Shown here: positions 12,101 through 24,061 of the stretch, piece by piece
Numbering within the stretch: the first letter of the stretch is position 1
Layout: the number at the start of each line of letters is the position of its first letter
Notes under the pieces: model-generated
Database searches by the model: none
The model's input: the letters and a program-made list of their open reading frames with translations, nothing else
What the model was told of the DNA's origin: nothing
Translations under genes and position numbers: made by a program
From: Avena insularis
Lineage: Eukaryota; Streptophyta; Magnoliopsida; Poales; Poaceae
Length of the DNA stretch: 64,000 nucleotides
Reading direction: 5' to 3'
Assembly: GCA_023614405.1 (NCBI GenBank)
Contig: CM042685.1
Coordinates: forward strand, 124,001-188,000

Positions 12101-12730
12101 GACAATGCGCAAGAAAGCAGATGAGTGCGCGCTCAGTTCGTGACCGCCCGATGCGGAAGTGCTTAGGCCCATGGTCATTGTAGCCAGTATAGCTTCTACT
12201 TTGCTTCTTTGTAAATATCTTCGGGTCGATGAACAAGTACAATTATGCCACGCAGGTGGATTTATTTATGTATATAATTTTGTCTTTTGAGTCATGCCAG
12301 AAGTGCTTTTTATGTTCATGCTTGCTTATTTGCCTTTAGGGTCGCTTCGGTGAGGTTCCAGCTTGTCACTCGATCGCATCTCCCCGGAGCCGCCGTACTC
12401 ATCTTCTGGATGATGCACTCGCAGCTTGTTCCTTTTGGCGTGATCGTGGTCCGCAGCTTGGAGAAGGGGACATCTTAGCATTTCGAGGACCCATGCGAAG
12501 TATGATAGTGGGAAGCTCAGGATGAACGAGCATGGCCGTGGAGGAGCATTGCTTGCAGGGAGTTGCTACCGGCGGGTGAGCAACTTCAATGTAAGTGTTT
12601 GTGAACCGATGTTCTTTGATGCATCCTATTTTGTATGCATATCTCATTCCATGATTTGTGCAGATCGAATCTTCATTCCGAGGGAAGAGAAGGAGGGTAC
12701 GCGATTTAGATGGTACCCGTCGATTTAACA
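9192..12730 (+). pseudogene. Antisense additional ORF (gypsy-type transposon domain), multi-exon, degenerate
   Basis: The protein's role is unknown. Related genes are annotated as putative gypsy-type transposon domain (Transposase_28) and occur antisense to gag-pol in Tat-group elements. Near 9740-9850 the plus-strand translation contains SISHFITLE and later RKLYSVKA, matching the family's conserved ISHFITLCEAFLG…LWRKLFxVK region. Near 10020 another frame gives KKWFYI, a second conserved piece. Downstream, good splice signals outline introns at about 10836-10915, 11103-11191 and 11265-11344, with a further donor at 11557. The short exons between encode Glu/Lys/Ala-rich coiled coil (LALEAELKQLQ near 11230; ILDQAEKKTADAAEAKE near 11385). 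Stops and frameshifts interrupt nearly every segment. Start and end are approximate. The domain match is from memory of the family and should be tested. Confidence 0.5.
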
Positions 12731-13544
12731 AGACACGGAGGTCGATGGTTTCTTTTTGATGGGCGTAGTGGATCGGGCCATCGTCTCTTATGCATTTATG
12801 CACCATCGCTGCATAATTGTGTTCTTCGTTAACTTAGCAGCGATGAGGGGTCTTCTCTTGCGGCCATTTAAATTAAAGTCCGCTATGTTCCCCTTTTGGA
12901 CGCTATGCCTTCCACTTTTTGGGGGGTCTTTTAGAATTTCGAATGTGGGCCACGCTCAAAGAGTTGGTGTGCATCAACGTGGACCTCAAAGTGAAGGCTA
13001 CCTTGTCTCTGAATTAGGTTGCATCGTCGTGATGTCAATTCATCTTTGAGGTGGCAAATTGTTAGGCCGCCTTCAACTAGATGGAAACCTATGCGGACAT
13101 GCGCCCTCATTATCACGAGCCGTGGCGCTTGACATGTTGAGGAGATTGTAGATTTGTTAAAGCGGTAGCAAAGAAAGTAATGCTCTAGAATAGGTGCAGA
13201 ACTCAGAAAGAAAAGCAGATGATGTAAATTTTGTATTTATTCGAGTGGGCTCGTAATGCCCTTGTAAAGTTTTTATATGTATTAGCACGTGGTGCTTTGT
13301 TATGTGCATGTCCTATTAACTTTCGTTAGCCCCGATTGTACGCCTACTCAAAGTTGTATGCATTGTTCTCAGCTCTAAATCGTGAGGTGAGGGTGGCCCG
13401 GATCGTGATTTAAGCGTAGAAATAATGTAAGGAGAAATTTTTTTTAAATAAGGAACTTAGCTTTTATTCATAGCTTAAGCGAGGAAGTGCATTGTTTGGC
13501 TGAGGTATGCCGATAATGGCTAAGTAGCCTTATCAAAAAGTAAA
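12731..13544. other. Element-internal noncoding DNA
   Basis: This stretch lies between the last coiled-coil/aORF-like sequence and the integrase end. It contains AT-rich tracts (about 13200-13460) with poly-T/poly-A runs that could hold the 3' end of the antisense transcript. No protein motif was recognised. Confidence 0.4.
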
Positions 13545-13800
13545 AAAGGGTAACTAGGGGTAGAAGCATCAGCAGCTTGTGCGACGTTCCAGAGTTGGAG
13601 TATTCAATTCTCGGCGCGACGCATCCACATGAGTGCAATAGAGCTCCACCGATGACTTCGTGATGATGTAGGGTCCTTCCGGTGGTGGCTCAAAGATTTT
13701 TGGGGCCGTTTCTTGCTTGAGTCGCGAAGACGCAGTCTCCTTGATTTAAGGACCTTTGAAGCGGCGATTTCTGGCTGGAAACATGGTAGAATTGCTTGAG
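13545..13800 (-). pseudogene. Gypsy integrase C-terminus remnant
   Basis: Integrase inserts the retrotransposon cDNA. On the minus strand, translation gives LNQGDCVF, then PPPEGPYIITKSS, then RRELNTPTLERRT and finally CFYP after a stop. This is the order GDxVLRxV … WEGPFxVxEV … LPNTWNxxHLRxFYP that closes pol in Tat-group Gypsy elements. The frame shifts between the first and second motif and an in-frame stop precedes CFYP. Sequence farther upstream on this strand (13800-13950) is too decayed to assign. The core catalytic D,D-35-E part is absent, cut off by the insertion at 13977. Confidence 0.65.
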
Positions 13801-13976
13801 GCTCTCACCGATAGATCAAGGAGCGAAGCCAGCGGCAATGTCATCAAGGCGGCACCTCGTCGAGGTGTGTCGACGGCAAGATTCGAAAGTTGCCGATGTT
13901 TCGCTTTCACCAGAGGGCGACAACCCCTGAAACAGGGGTCTTCCTTAGCCCGGCGTACCTAATTTCGGCATGCAAG

Positions 13977-16900
13977 TCGTAACTACCTCGAGAATTACGC
14001 TCTTAGTTACAAGCTTTGGATGAGCGGGAAATGGTTAGGAAATAATGCGGTGGGGCCCAAATGCCACTACGGGTAGACCTTTCGCCGGGCCCCAACCATT
14101 TCCAAACATCCGGAGGACAAGAACAATGAAGCGTGTAATCGGCGAAGCGGAGTGATCAACTACATACAATAAAATGAGTATGTATGCAAGCCACCATACA
14201 ACCAGTCCTCGTAGGCACATTCCATTCCAAAAGAAATAGAAAGATTACCCAACGCCATCACCAAGTAAGATTCAAATATCCTAGATAGATATAATAGTTT
14301 CGGATATCTCCTCATACATCAAACATCGTGATGAAATATCAAAGTGAAGCAGGAAAAACAAGATCCAGGAAGTGCACGGATAAAGAAGCAAATGTCGGCA
14401 TAAGATGCCCCATAAAAATAAACACCTCATACCACAGATCTCCACGGATCCCTGTTCCGGAATCTCTACACCGAGTGATCGTACTGCCAGCGATCGTCCG
14501 TCTCCCCTCCATCCAGGTATCCATATTATGGTAGCACATCTACCATCTCAATCAAACAATTTTATCGTGTGAGACCCTTAGGGGTACTCAGCGAAGACTT
14601 TATGCCTCTAAAGGACGCGAACTTTGGGGTGACGCAATTGCAGAAAAGATAAACCCTAACAATTCTATAGAACCTCGCTAACCAATCCGGCTTTAACTGT
14701 GAGATAAGCGGATGTCCGCGGAATTAATAACAGACGTTATCACAGAATGTATTAACGAGATCCATCCTCCTCCTCGGCTTACTGCTGACGAGGAAAGTTT
14801 ATCAACAGCCCCCATCCATTGGCAGCCCCCATCCATTGAGTTTATTATCCATTCCATGAGAGTCGCAGACTATTTACTAGTCCGCTACTTAGTCAAATTA
14901 AAAGCGTGCTTAGTTATATAAGTACTTAATTCATGATCGAGAAACCTAAGTTCAAGTCATCCATAACCGCTGTATTAACGACTTTCAAAAGTTTTTGACA
15001 TCATAGGGTGCACAAATAACAACACACACTCGATCAACCTCGGAAAAACCAAATCAAAACCCAACGAAGCGATCCACTGACAAGCTTATCACAGGATTGA
15101 GAAATATTTCAGGCAACCACCCCATTAAGCTACCAAGCGACGAAAATTTGACCGACTCGAGGGCGGACTCAAAAGGTTTTGTGTGGACGGGTACGTAAAC
15201 GATCGGGAACCCAAAGTGTGACTGGGCTTGTCGAGACATAGCCAATAAAAACGATGTCAATGACCTAAATAGTACAGTCATCCTTGCACAATCTTAAATT
15301 AGCGAGCAAGTAGCTATGTAGCATAAGGCTGTGGATAGTAATAAAGCCCCAAACTAATTGTAGGCCCCAAGGGAATACAAGAATGAATCAAGCTAAGCTC
15401 AAGTCCATAGGCCTCCCGGGATGTGGGATAGCGCTAATATTCAAGGAACAGGAATCAAGTACTTAAGGGTCCCACGGGACACAAGTGAGCATGAAAAACC
15501 AAATAGCAGACATTGCCCTTCACCGAGGTGCCACTTTAAATTAGTTATCCACATTACTACTTTCAGATTAGGTTGTTTAGGTACCTCGTTGTACATCGGA
15601 CACTCACATACCCTACACATGCTGTTCTCACGACTAGCATGGCTCAAACAACTCCACATGCAGTAATGGTCATGGGATGGAGGAACAAGCTTAAACTTGG
15701 TGGGGAATTTAAAAGTAAAAGGCTATGCTCCTGAAGACTTAAGGATTCAATTTAATGCATTCGCGACTCAATGATGCAAGAATAAGATAGAGGCAATAGG
15801 TATATGTATGCAAGCATGTGGTAGTGCTTACTGGCAAATTTCAAATAGTTTAGAGAATGATCCAAGTAGTGCTCCCGGGTTTCTTTTGATATATTCCCGC
15901 CGCCTATCTCAAGAAGAACCAAACAAACAAGGGCCAATATAAATAAAGTGCACAAGCATAAGAATAAAATGCATCAAGAAATAATCATGCTATGATGAAT
16001 GATGCACAATTTGCATGGCAATAATGTAGCATGGTATGGTGAGGTGAATACAAGAATAAAACTCCTTTTATTGAGTTTTGTCACATTTAACTCTCATATA
16101 AGCTGCTGTATGTTTATATTGCATGATGCATGCTGCAAAACAGAAATATGAATGCAGAACAGAAAGGTCTCGGGCTTTAGCTAATCATTTTAGACATATT
16201 ATTTGTTAAATTTGGAGTTATAAACAAAAAGCTAATTAATTAAGGAAAAGGGCATTTATTTGTAATTTTAATCAACTCGAAAATTAAAGGGTTCAAAACA
16301 TATTTGAGGGCATATTTGAATTCCTCATAATTTTCTGATTCAGAAACATATATTATTTGTATTATTTGAATTTGGTGAATTAAAAATTTATTTTAAAACA
16401 GATTGAATTCTGAATTAAAATAAATTTGAAAAGTTTGAGTTAAATGGGTAATACAACATTTTCTCACACTCAGATCCAGCCACAGCCAAGGATAAGTGGG
16501 CCATCTCATTGGACCTGGGTATAGCGGCGTAATTGTGGTTTTTCACCGCGAAATAAGCTAGCCTCGCTGAATGACAAAGGGGCCACGCTTTCACGGGCCG
16601 GATACCGGGCGAGGACAGAACCGGCTGTGTGGGGCTGGGGGTTGGAGCCGGTTAAGTAGCCATAAAGCCAGTCTCTTTTTGTAAACTCCACACAGTATAG
16701 ATGTGGGCGATGAAAGTACCGGGTCGAGCGAGAGAAACACTTGAGGGCTTATCTCAAAGGCGACACAGATCAAGAAATTTTTTCCGCGCGGCAAGAGGAC
16801 CGACCGGTGCTGGGCGCGAGGCGGATCATCCTCGGATTTGGGTGCGCGCTTGGGGCGCCAGAAGTCGCATGCGGTAGCGCTTAGGGTTGAAGCCGAGGGC

Positions 16901-18691
16901 GACGGGGCCTAGATAGGGTTTCAAGGGCGACGCCGAGCGAGCAGACGCTGTGTCGACGGCATACAAGGCACTGCTCGACAATATGAACGCGACAAATGAG
17001 GCGGACCAGCGTCGAGGAAGAGAGGCTCACCGCGAGAGCCTCAAAGGGTCGATCGGGCTGAGGCGACGGAGAGGCGAGACGCAGACGCCGGGCAGCTTAG
17101 GGTTTTCGTGGCGCTTGCGGTGCTGCAAGCAGACGGGGTCCTTTCTCTCTCGCTGGCGGTCACTGGCGATGCAGATGACTGCCTACCAGGCCACCTCTGA
17201 TGATTTAGCACGCCTGGCCGGAAACGGGCGGGGACATAGGTAGACGGGTGGCACAAGTGCTGCTGTTGGTGGCCGGAGGAAGGGAGTGGGAAGGAGGAGG
17301 CGCCTGGGAGATCTCGAGGCCGAGGAGATGGGAGGTCGGGGTAGATAGTGAGGGAGGGGAGGAGCGTGAAGGGGTAGATGGAAAAGGTGGTCTCTGTGCC
17401 ACTCTTTCCCTCCTCCTCACGTGGTCGGTGCAGGCTTACTGGGCTGGTCCAGGTAGGTGGGCTGTGGGAGAGGAGAGGTAGGTCCGGGGAAGAATAAGGT
17501 GTGTAGGAGAAGAGAGAGGGTAGGGAGAGAGGAGGCTCTGTGTGTAGCTCGGTTATGGCTAGGGGTTGGCTAGGGGAAGGCTCAAGAATGTGCCAGGGGT
17601 TGGGTAGATGGGAAAGGGACTGTGGAGAGGGAACTGTGTGTGGGGCCACTGGCGAGGCTCGGGCATGGTGAGAGGGGATGAGTAGGGGTGTACTTAGGTT
17701 AGATGAGGGAATGAGATGTAGGTAGCTGGGGTTAGAGAGGAGGAGATGAGGGAGGGGGCTGGGTTTATGTACTTGCATGCATCTAGCTAATGCAAGAGAG
17801 GTGTGCAAGAGGTGTAGGGTTTAGCAACCCAAGCAAGATCAACAAAAGGGGTGGGAAGATAGGATAGAGGTGTGTGGTGGATTTTATCAAGACCAACCAG
17901 ATCAAGCCAAGAGTGGTAGAGATGGAGATGATGATCCACCAAGATTCAAATAAAACAAAAGACTAGAATGTGGTGGAAGCCAGATGGTCTATGTAAAATA
18001 TTTAATGCCATGTTTATTTGTGAGAACACACATACACATGGCATTATTATTATGCATTCCCAAATTGGAATAAAGCCAAGCAAAAGAATTAAAAGGATGC
18101 CTATGAGTAGATGGAGATGACCATATTTGAATAGAAATGATTCTGTTAGTGTATGTGCCACTAGGTATTTAGTAAGCTTCCAAAATATCTCAACATGATA
18201 ATAACCCCAAAACAACCCATATGAAGTTAGAAAAGGTCTCACTCACAAGGCATGCAATAATATGTGGCCTCATAAACTAATAATGTGGGAAACAATATGG
18301 CATATATGAGAGCATGTGGAGTTAGAATTGGATCCATTCCAACCCAAGCATGAGCTAGAGAAACTAAATAAGCTAAATGCTCAAACATGGTGGAATGGTG
18401 AATGATGGGGTGATGACAAGAAAGGTGGTGGAGTTAATAAAAGATATGCCCCCAACCTTAACTTGGGCATTAAACAATATATCAATAACCAAATACAATA
18501 TCAAGGAAAATAATTAATAAAGGCATAAGGGGAAAAGAAACTAAATGAAAAAAGGTTTTATATGATGCTCAAATGCAAGGTGGCATGATGACATGAGCAT
18601 GATATAATGATGATGCAACTTAATTATGGCAGGAAGTAGCATATAGACTAGGCTAATAGCATTGCAATTGTTAGACAATTGGGATGCTACA
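13977..18691 (-). repeat. 3' LTR of the LARD-like element, about 4.7 kb
   Basis: On the minus strand the LTR starts TGTAGCATCCCAATTGTC at 18691. At the far end the plus strand (tcgtaactacctcgagaattacgctc) aligns with the border of the right LTR (tgtaattcaccgtgaattacgcc). Over about 1.1 kb the two LTRs are collinear, sharing the blocks tgagcg-gaaatggtta, gtagacctttcgcc and ccaaccatttccaaacatc. They differ by many small indels. The LTR contains an AT-rich block (16200-16450), a GC-rich block (16790-17220) and a purine-rich block (17230-17800). No gene is recognised. Confidence 0.75.
17041..17808 (-). other. 255-codon Pro/Ser-rich open frame inside the LTR, probably not a gene
   Basis: This is the longest open frame in the window and it lies in the element's sense direction, about 0.9-1.65 kb into the LTR. 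The predicted product is rich in Pro, Ser, Leu and Thr because the underlying strand is a long C/T-rich tract, which rarely contains stop codons. No domain, signal peptide or helix pattern supports a real protein. I list it only because of its length. Confidence 0.15.
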
Positions 18692-18702
18692 ACCTTCCTG
18701 AT
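18692..18702 (-). promoter_or_regulatory. Polypurine tract (weak)
   Basis: Directly upstream of the 3' LTR on the minus strand the sequence reads ATCAGGAAGGT before TGTAGC. It is short and interrupted, but in the required position for plus-strand priming. Confidence 0.45.
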
Positions 18703-21618
18703 TAAACAAGAATCTCAGCCGAGATTCCTAGAAAAGAAAAACACAAGGAGGAATAATAACAATCTCATGACTTGTCATGAAGTCTTATGCTTTGCTTGAG
18801 AAACAACGGGTTAGAAGAGTTGAAGGATTATCGAGACAAGAAGGATAAGATGGATATAGCTCCGGTTTTCTCAAGAAACAGAGAAAAGAATAAACCACTT
18901 CTAGAAAGAAAAAGACAAGATGATGTATCGTGAATAAAGGAAAACACACCATTAAGATTAAAGATTTACCGATACTAGAGAGGATGAATCTTTGTCTCAC
19001 CGGAAGAAAGAGCGCTAGGTTGGAGAGGTTTGAAACCACTATGACAATAGCATCAGATTTCTCTCTCGATTTGAGAAAATGAAGCACGGAAACAATATTT
19101 CCTTCAAATAATAGAGTCCCTTGATATCAACAAAAGATTTAGTTAGACATCATCGGATTAGACTTTGTTGCAACGGTAAGAACCAATGATCACGCAATTG
19201 AGGTGCGCAGTTATAACTTCCGTAGATGGATGAAGCCATATCATGGTGAATCCTTTAGGAAGCAAAGAATATGGAGGATCCGGAGTTTATTGTAGAGATA
19301 CTATCGCTTTCTTTTAGCCTTTGAGGCTAACGGTAATAGATTTGCAGCACCCATGGCCTCAACCATACTGGCTTCTTACCACGTAAAAGAATTGATGAAC
19401 AAAGAGAGACAATTTTCTCATATCTTGTTTGTGGATGTCGAGCATCGGGTAGAATGACGAGGATGTAAAAGAGTTTAAGGCCCTGCTTCCACCAGATAAT
19501 TGTAGATTTCATTTCCATCTAGAGTAGATGTATCACCAACAAGAGATTATTGATTACTTCCTTCGAGAGAGCACCGGAAAACAGACGGAAGTAAAAGTAT
19601 CAAGGGATAAAGGCTTCTAACTTCCGCAGGAATGAGTGCGTGAAATTACATTAATTCACCAATTCAATGCAAGAGCGAATGATAAGAGTAGTGGTATGGT
19701 AGCTACTCCATCCCGCACTAAAGTATTACTCCGCACATGAATAAAAGGCAACCAAGCAAACTCCAATTACCAAAATGATCAAGATCTTGACAAGGATAAC
19801 TCATGGAACTCCTTAGAAAACAAGGATAGATGCAAACGATTCAACGGGATTCATAGATGATAAAGATGATGATGTTGTCGCCATGTCTCAAGTACCAAGC
19901 CACCGTAAAGATATAAAGGCAGACACGGAGAAGAACCGCAAGATTCAATACCACGTAAAAGATAGCACCCACTCTGAATGTATGAATACCAGATCCTGAA
20001 GGTTCATGGCTCCGTGGATTTCGAGTATAGACGTATAGAGCAGAGGGTTTCAAGAGATTACTTAACGAGATAGAGGTGAAAAGAACTCCAAGGTTGTTCT
20101 TGGAAAGGATTGAGGTTTAATGGCCTTGAGGAAATCTTTAGCTGAACGACGATGATAACTTCTGCCAACAAGGAATAACTCTGCATTTGATTGAAGATGG
20201 AAGATGAATTAACAATGAGCTTGTTGATTCCAGAATTGAAGCGATCTATTTGAAAGGTATGACGTGGCTTTAGATATAGGGTGACTTCAAAATAATTTCA
20301 CTTTGAGACTTTGCACACAAAGCAAAGGTCAATAAGCTTGAGAGAAAGAGACATGATCTTCCATGTCCTTCCATTGATATCAATTAGGCAAGTATATTAT
20401 CAACATATAATTCTACGGATTAACAAGATATTCGCATACTGCCTGTAAGAAGTAGAAACCCAATAACAAATGTTTCCTAAACACTTTCTCGAAAGCTCAA
20501 CGCTTCAGAAAGATCAATATTAAGAGCACGGGTTCGTAAGGAAGAAGATGCAATGAAGAATATCGTCTGGTCCTTCGAAGAAAAAGAGATGTCACCCATT
20601 CACATTGCCCATTGGATCACTCTGCTACAAAGATAAAGAGATTCTGGATAAAGAAACGATGATAGCTCATACTGCTAAAGCTACCGAGATTTGCAAAAGA
20701 TGCAATTCCCCAGATCTGTGGTGAGAATGCAGCAGAGCATGGGGTTCAAAGATAAAAAGATGATAATGATGATAGACCGTCAGAGTGCCTCGGAGAAACT
20801 CCTCGATTGCCAAGATGTTTTAATATGCATAGATATGACTTAATGTGTACTAAAATCACAGAGATAACCGTCACCATTTGAGGATAGAGGTATTGCATTT
20901 TCCATATTCCACCTACATGATAAGTGTCCCAGAAGCTATGTTGAGAACCAAATTACAATCACCAAAGATCGGATCGACATACGTTATGTAATTAGACCAA
21001 GTATTCAGATGAAAATGAACTCTAGGATTGAAGGATAAAAGAATGAGTTAAGGCATGTGGACATGCCGACAAAGGAGATAGATAATGTTTCACATAACTG
21101 GAAAAGGAGTGTGGAACATGTGATGAATAAAGAAAATTTTTCCGCATTTTCGGCATTAAAATACCAATAAATGCGCAAAATCACTTATCAGGGTAGAGAT
21201 TAGCAAAATTCCACATTCCGTGGAAAGTACGCCGAAGGAAGAACACCTCAAGAAGATGGCACCGTTAACAAGGAGTCTATAGATCACACCGGTTTTCAAA
21301 AGCCCAATATGGAATGTACTAAATTGATAAATCCGTGAGGCAGATTGTGATAACAAATTGTATGCAACAGATAGACAAGAATTACACATTACACACACTT
21401 TCTATACTACTGAAACCCGTAACACGTGAACTTCTAGTTTGAATTTTTTGTAGAGGATTGAAAACGTTGTCTCCTTACCGTAAAGGTGGTGTTGGTAAGA
21501 AGAAAAGTGGAAGCAGTCTACCTCGCTGCTTTTGTTTTTCCTCTTAGTATACATAGCTACCAAAATATTTGCTAGACCGACACCCACTATTTGGCTGAGA
21601 CTCCTCAAGGGCGATATT

Positions 21619-21628
21619 CTGATACCAA
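21619..21628 (-). promoter_or_regulatory. Primer-binding site (initiator Met-tRNA type)
   Basis: The minus strand reads …GAATTACA, the LTR end, followed by TTGGTATCAG, matching the initiator Met-tRNA complement. It defines the inner edge of the right LTR. Confidence 0.8.
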
Positions 21629-22645
21629 TGTAATTCACCGTGAATTACGCCTAGTTATGGGAAGCTCGGATGAGCGTGAAATGGTTAAAATAGTACGGTA
21701 AGCCTAAATGCCACTCACAGGTAGACCTTTCGCCGCCCCAACCATTTCCAAACATCGACAAGAACGAAAGCGGCGTAATCGCCAGGCGCGAAGGGATCAA
21801 CTACATACAAATGAGTATGTATGCAAGCCACCATACAATAGTCCTCGTGAGCCATTCCATCTAAAATAACAAAGATTGCAAATCTACTTACACGGCAAGA
21901 TCCAAATATCCTAGATAGATATAATAGTTTCGATATCTCCTCACATGGCGAAACATCGAGTATCAAAGGAAGGAAAACAAGATCCAGTACTTGATAAGAA
22001 GCAACCGGCATAAGATGCCCTACAATAAACACCTTTACCACGTATCTCACGGATCCCCGCTCCTCGAATCTCTACACCGAGTGATCAAGCATACCGCTTC
22101 GCCTCCCATCCAAAGATCCAGGCATTGCGTAGCCATCTGCTCATCCGAATCAAACACGATCGTGAGACCCTAGGGGTACTCAGCAAGACTTTATGCCTCT
22201 AAAGGGGACACAACCTCGGGGTGACGAATTGCAGCAAAGATAAACCCTAATAATTCTATATAGAACCTCGCTAACCATCCTACCAACCGTAGATAAACGG
22301 ATGTCCGTGAATTGACAACAACGGTTATCACAAGAATATTAACAGATCCATCCTCCTGCTTACCGACGGTAGGAAGCCGACGACTCTCTAACCGCTGGCG
22401 CTTTATTATCCATTCCATGAGAGTTGCAGACTTATTTACTAGTCCGCTACTTATCAGTCTAAAAGCGGCACTTTAGTTATACTTGTTCATGATCGAGAAA
22501 CCGTGGCTCCAAGTCGTCCATAACCGCGACACGGCCAGAAAGTTTTATTCTCTCGCAGGGGTGCACAAACACAAATACACACTCGAACAACTCCTCGAAA
22601 AACCAAATCAAACCTAACAGGCGTCACATTTACAAAGCGATCACA
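21629..22645 (-). repeat. 5' LTR of the LARD-like element, only the last 1.0 kb present
   Basis: This is collinear with 13977-15075 of the left LTR. It starts TGTAATTCACC on the plus strand and is cut by the N gap at the point equivalent to about 15075. About 3.6 kb of the LTR should follow but is not seen after the gap. Confidence 0.8.
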
Positions 22646-22745
22646 NNNNNNNNNNNNNNNNNNNNNNNNNNNNNNNNNNNNNNNNNNNNNNNNNNNNNNN
22701 NNNNNNNNNNNNNNNNNNNNNNNNNNNNNNNNNNNNNNNNNNNNN
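22646..22745. other. Assembly gap, 100 N
   Basis: Exactly 100 N, the usual placeholder for a gap of unknown size. The sequence on its two sides does not join as one element. Confidence 0.99.
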
Positions 22746-24050
22746 TCTTATTATACAAGTAAAGTATAAAGTAATGTGATTATGATTAGTTGTCATCTTT
22801 TTCTAAAGTGACAAAAGAATAACATTTGAAGAAAAGATTTCCTTACTAAGGTTTAAACAACATTTGTGGTTGATTAAATATGGTTGATGTTGTTTGTGTT
22901 TGAATAGTTGGGACTTGAGATTCTTTACAACTTATTTATAACAGATCAAAGTTAACCATAAAACATGTAATAAAGTATTTAGTATCATACTTAAAGCTTT
23001 GCAAACTAAAGGTAACTTTAAGGATGTAGATAAACTTAGGTTGTATTACTTAGGATACTTGTATCTTGTTCACTTTATATTATGTCCTTAGAGTTACTTA
23101 AGAATGGCATTACTTTTATTGGAGTAGTGGTTTCTTTACATTGTATTTGTATAAAGGAATATCTCCTATAAGGGTGTGGTTAATGTTTGTGAGTAAGTAA
23201 ACAATATTATTTATCTCCTATATTGTTTTGATTTGTTTATAAACTAGTGGTTAATATAAAGAATGGGTTTTATATTATTATAAGTATTCTTGGAGTTTTT
23301 AGATTGGATAAGGATCCTTTCATAAAATAATCTACATTAATGGCTGAGAATTAATTGAATAAAATAGTATTCAAAGTGGTTGATTCATATTGAGTGCACA
23401 CTTTCCATATTTAAGATTAATACTGTTTATTAGACTCCATTGATTAATTTTTAGAACTATTTACAAGTTTTATTTACCTTAATATGAATTATTAATTAAG
23501 GAGATAGGTTTAAATTCTAGTTATAAAAGTGTTTAACTTTTTATTTAACTCCAAAGTGGAATATCACATTTTAACATGTAGTTATTATTTTTGTGATCAT
23601 TTTGGTATATTATATTTATTTTTGTGATTTACAAATAATAAGATATGATTCTAATAAGGTTTATTACTTCATAAATACTTAATAAATAATAAATATTTAA
23701 TTAAGAGGAATAATAATGCATGATTATGGTTTTAAACTCTAATTCTTATTTTTCTAAGATTTTTAGTATTTTATTTATATTTTTAACATTTACCATTATT
23801 AAAATATTAATTATCAAAGTATTAAAACTTTATAAAGTTTTTATTAAATAATATTTATTTAAATAATCTTCATAATAATATTTAGTATTAGTTTTAGGTT
23901 GTATATTTATTTTTCTAAACATTTTCATATCTTATATGTATTTTTATGATTTATAAAACAAAAGATATCAATTTTATCACCAGAACCTAACTTACCCCCA
24001 GTCACTGACTGGTGGGACCATTGCCATGTCATTTCTATTTGTTTTTATTT
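22746..24050. other. AT-rich noncoding DNA after the gap
   Basis: About 1.3 kb of strongly AT-rich sequence with no open frame of note. It ends in a less AT-rich phrase (cagtcactgactggtggg near 24000) of a type often seen inside grass Gypsy LTRs. It may be an LTR fragment, but I found no matching partner in this window and no similarity by eye to the LARD LTR. Confidence 0.4.
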
Positions 24051-24061
24051 ATTTTCTAAAC

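Larger units (their letters stand above)
7488..13976 (-). mobile_element. Ty3/Gypsy element, Tat/Grande type, interrupted at 13976
   Basis: Three parts fit one minus-strand Gypsy element of the Tat group. There is an LTR at the left with a minus-strand TATA box. A plus-strand (antisense) additional ORF of the gypsy-type transposon domain class lies at about 9192-12730. The C-terminal end of integrase is on the minus strand at about 13545-13800. The order integrase, antisense ORF, 3' LTR is the known layout of Tat-group elements carrying an antisense additional ORF. The rest of pol is missing because the LARD-like element begins at about 13977. Everything coding is broken. Confidence 0.65.
18692..21628 (-). 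other. LARD internal domain without coding capacity
   Basis: The 2.9 kb between the LTRs has only short open frames on either strand, and none shows gag, protease, RT, RNase H or integrase motifs. In known LARDs this domain is conserved as RNA structure and packaging sequence, which is a possible role here. The polypurine tract and primer site at its two ends are in the expected places. Confidence 0.6.
13977..22645 (-). mobile_element. LARD-like non-autonomous LTR retrotransposon
   Basis: A left LTR (13977-18691), an internal domain (18692-21628) and the start of a right LTR (21629-22645) form one minus-strand element, cut on the right by the assembly gap. LTRs of about 4.7 kb flanking about 2.9 kb of non-coding internal DNA match the known design of Triticeae LARDs such as Sukkula. 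Those are mobilised by the proteins of autonomous Gypsy partners. Family identity is inference. The bases before 13977 are GCAAG, the candidate 5-bp target duplication; the partner copy cannot be checked. Confidence 0.75.

Noticed and set aside
17041..17808. 255-codon open frame as a real gene.
   Set aside because: It is low-complexity Pro/Ser sequence caused by a C/T-rich strand within an LTR, with no domain or conserved start context.
22746..24050. Continuation of the LARD right LTR after the gap.
   Set aside because: By eye there is no collinearity with the left LTR beyond 15075 and no TGTAGCATCCC terminus, so I left it unassigned.
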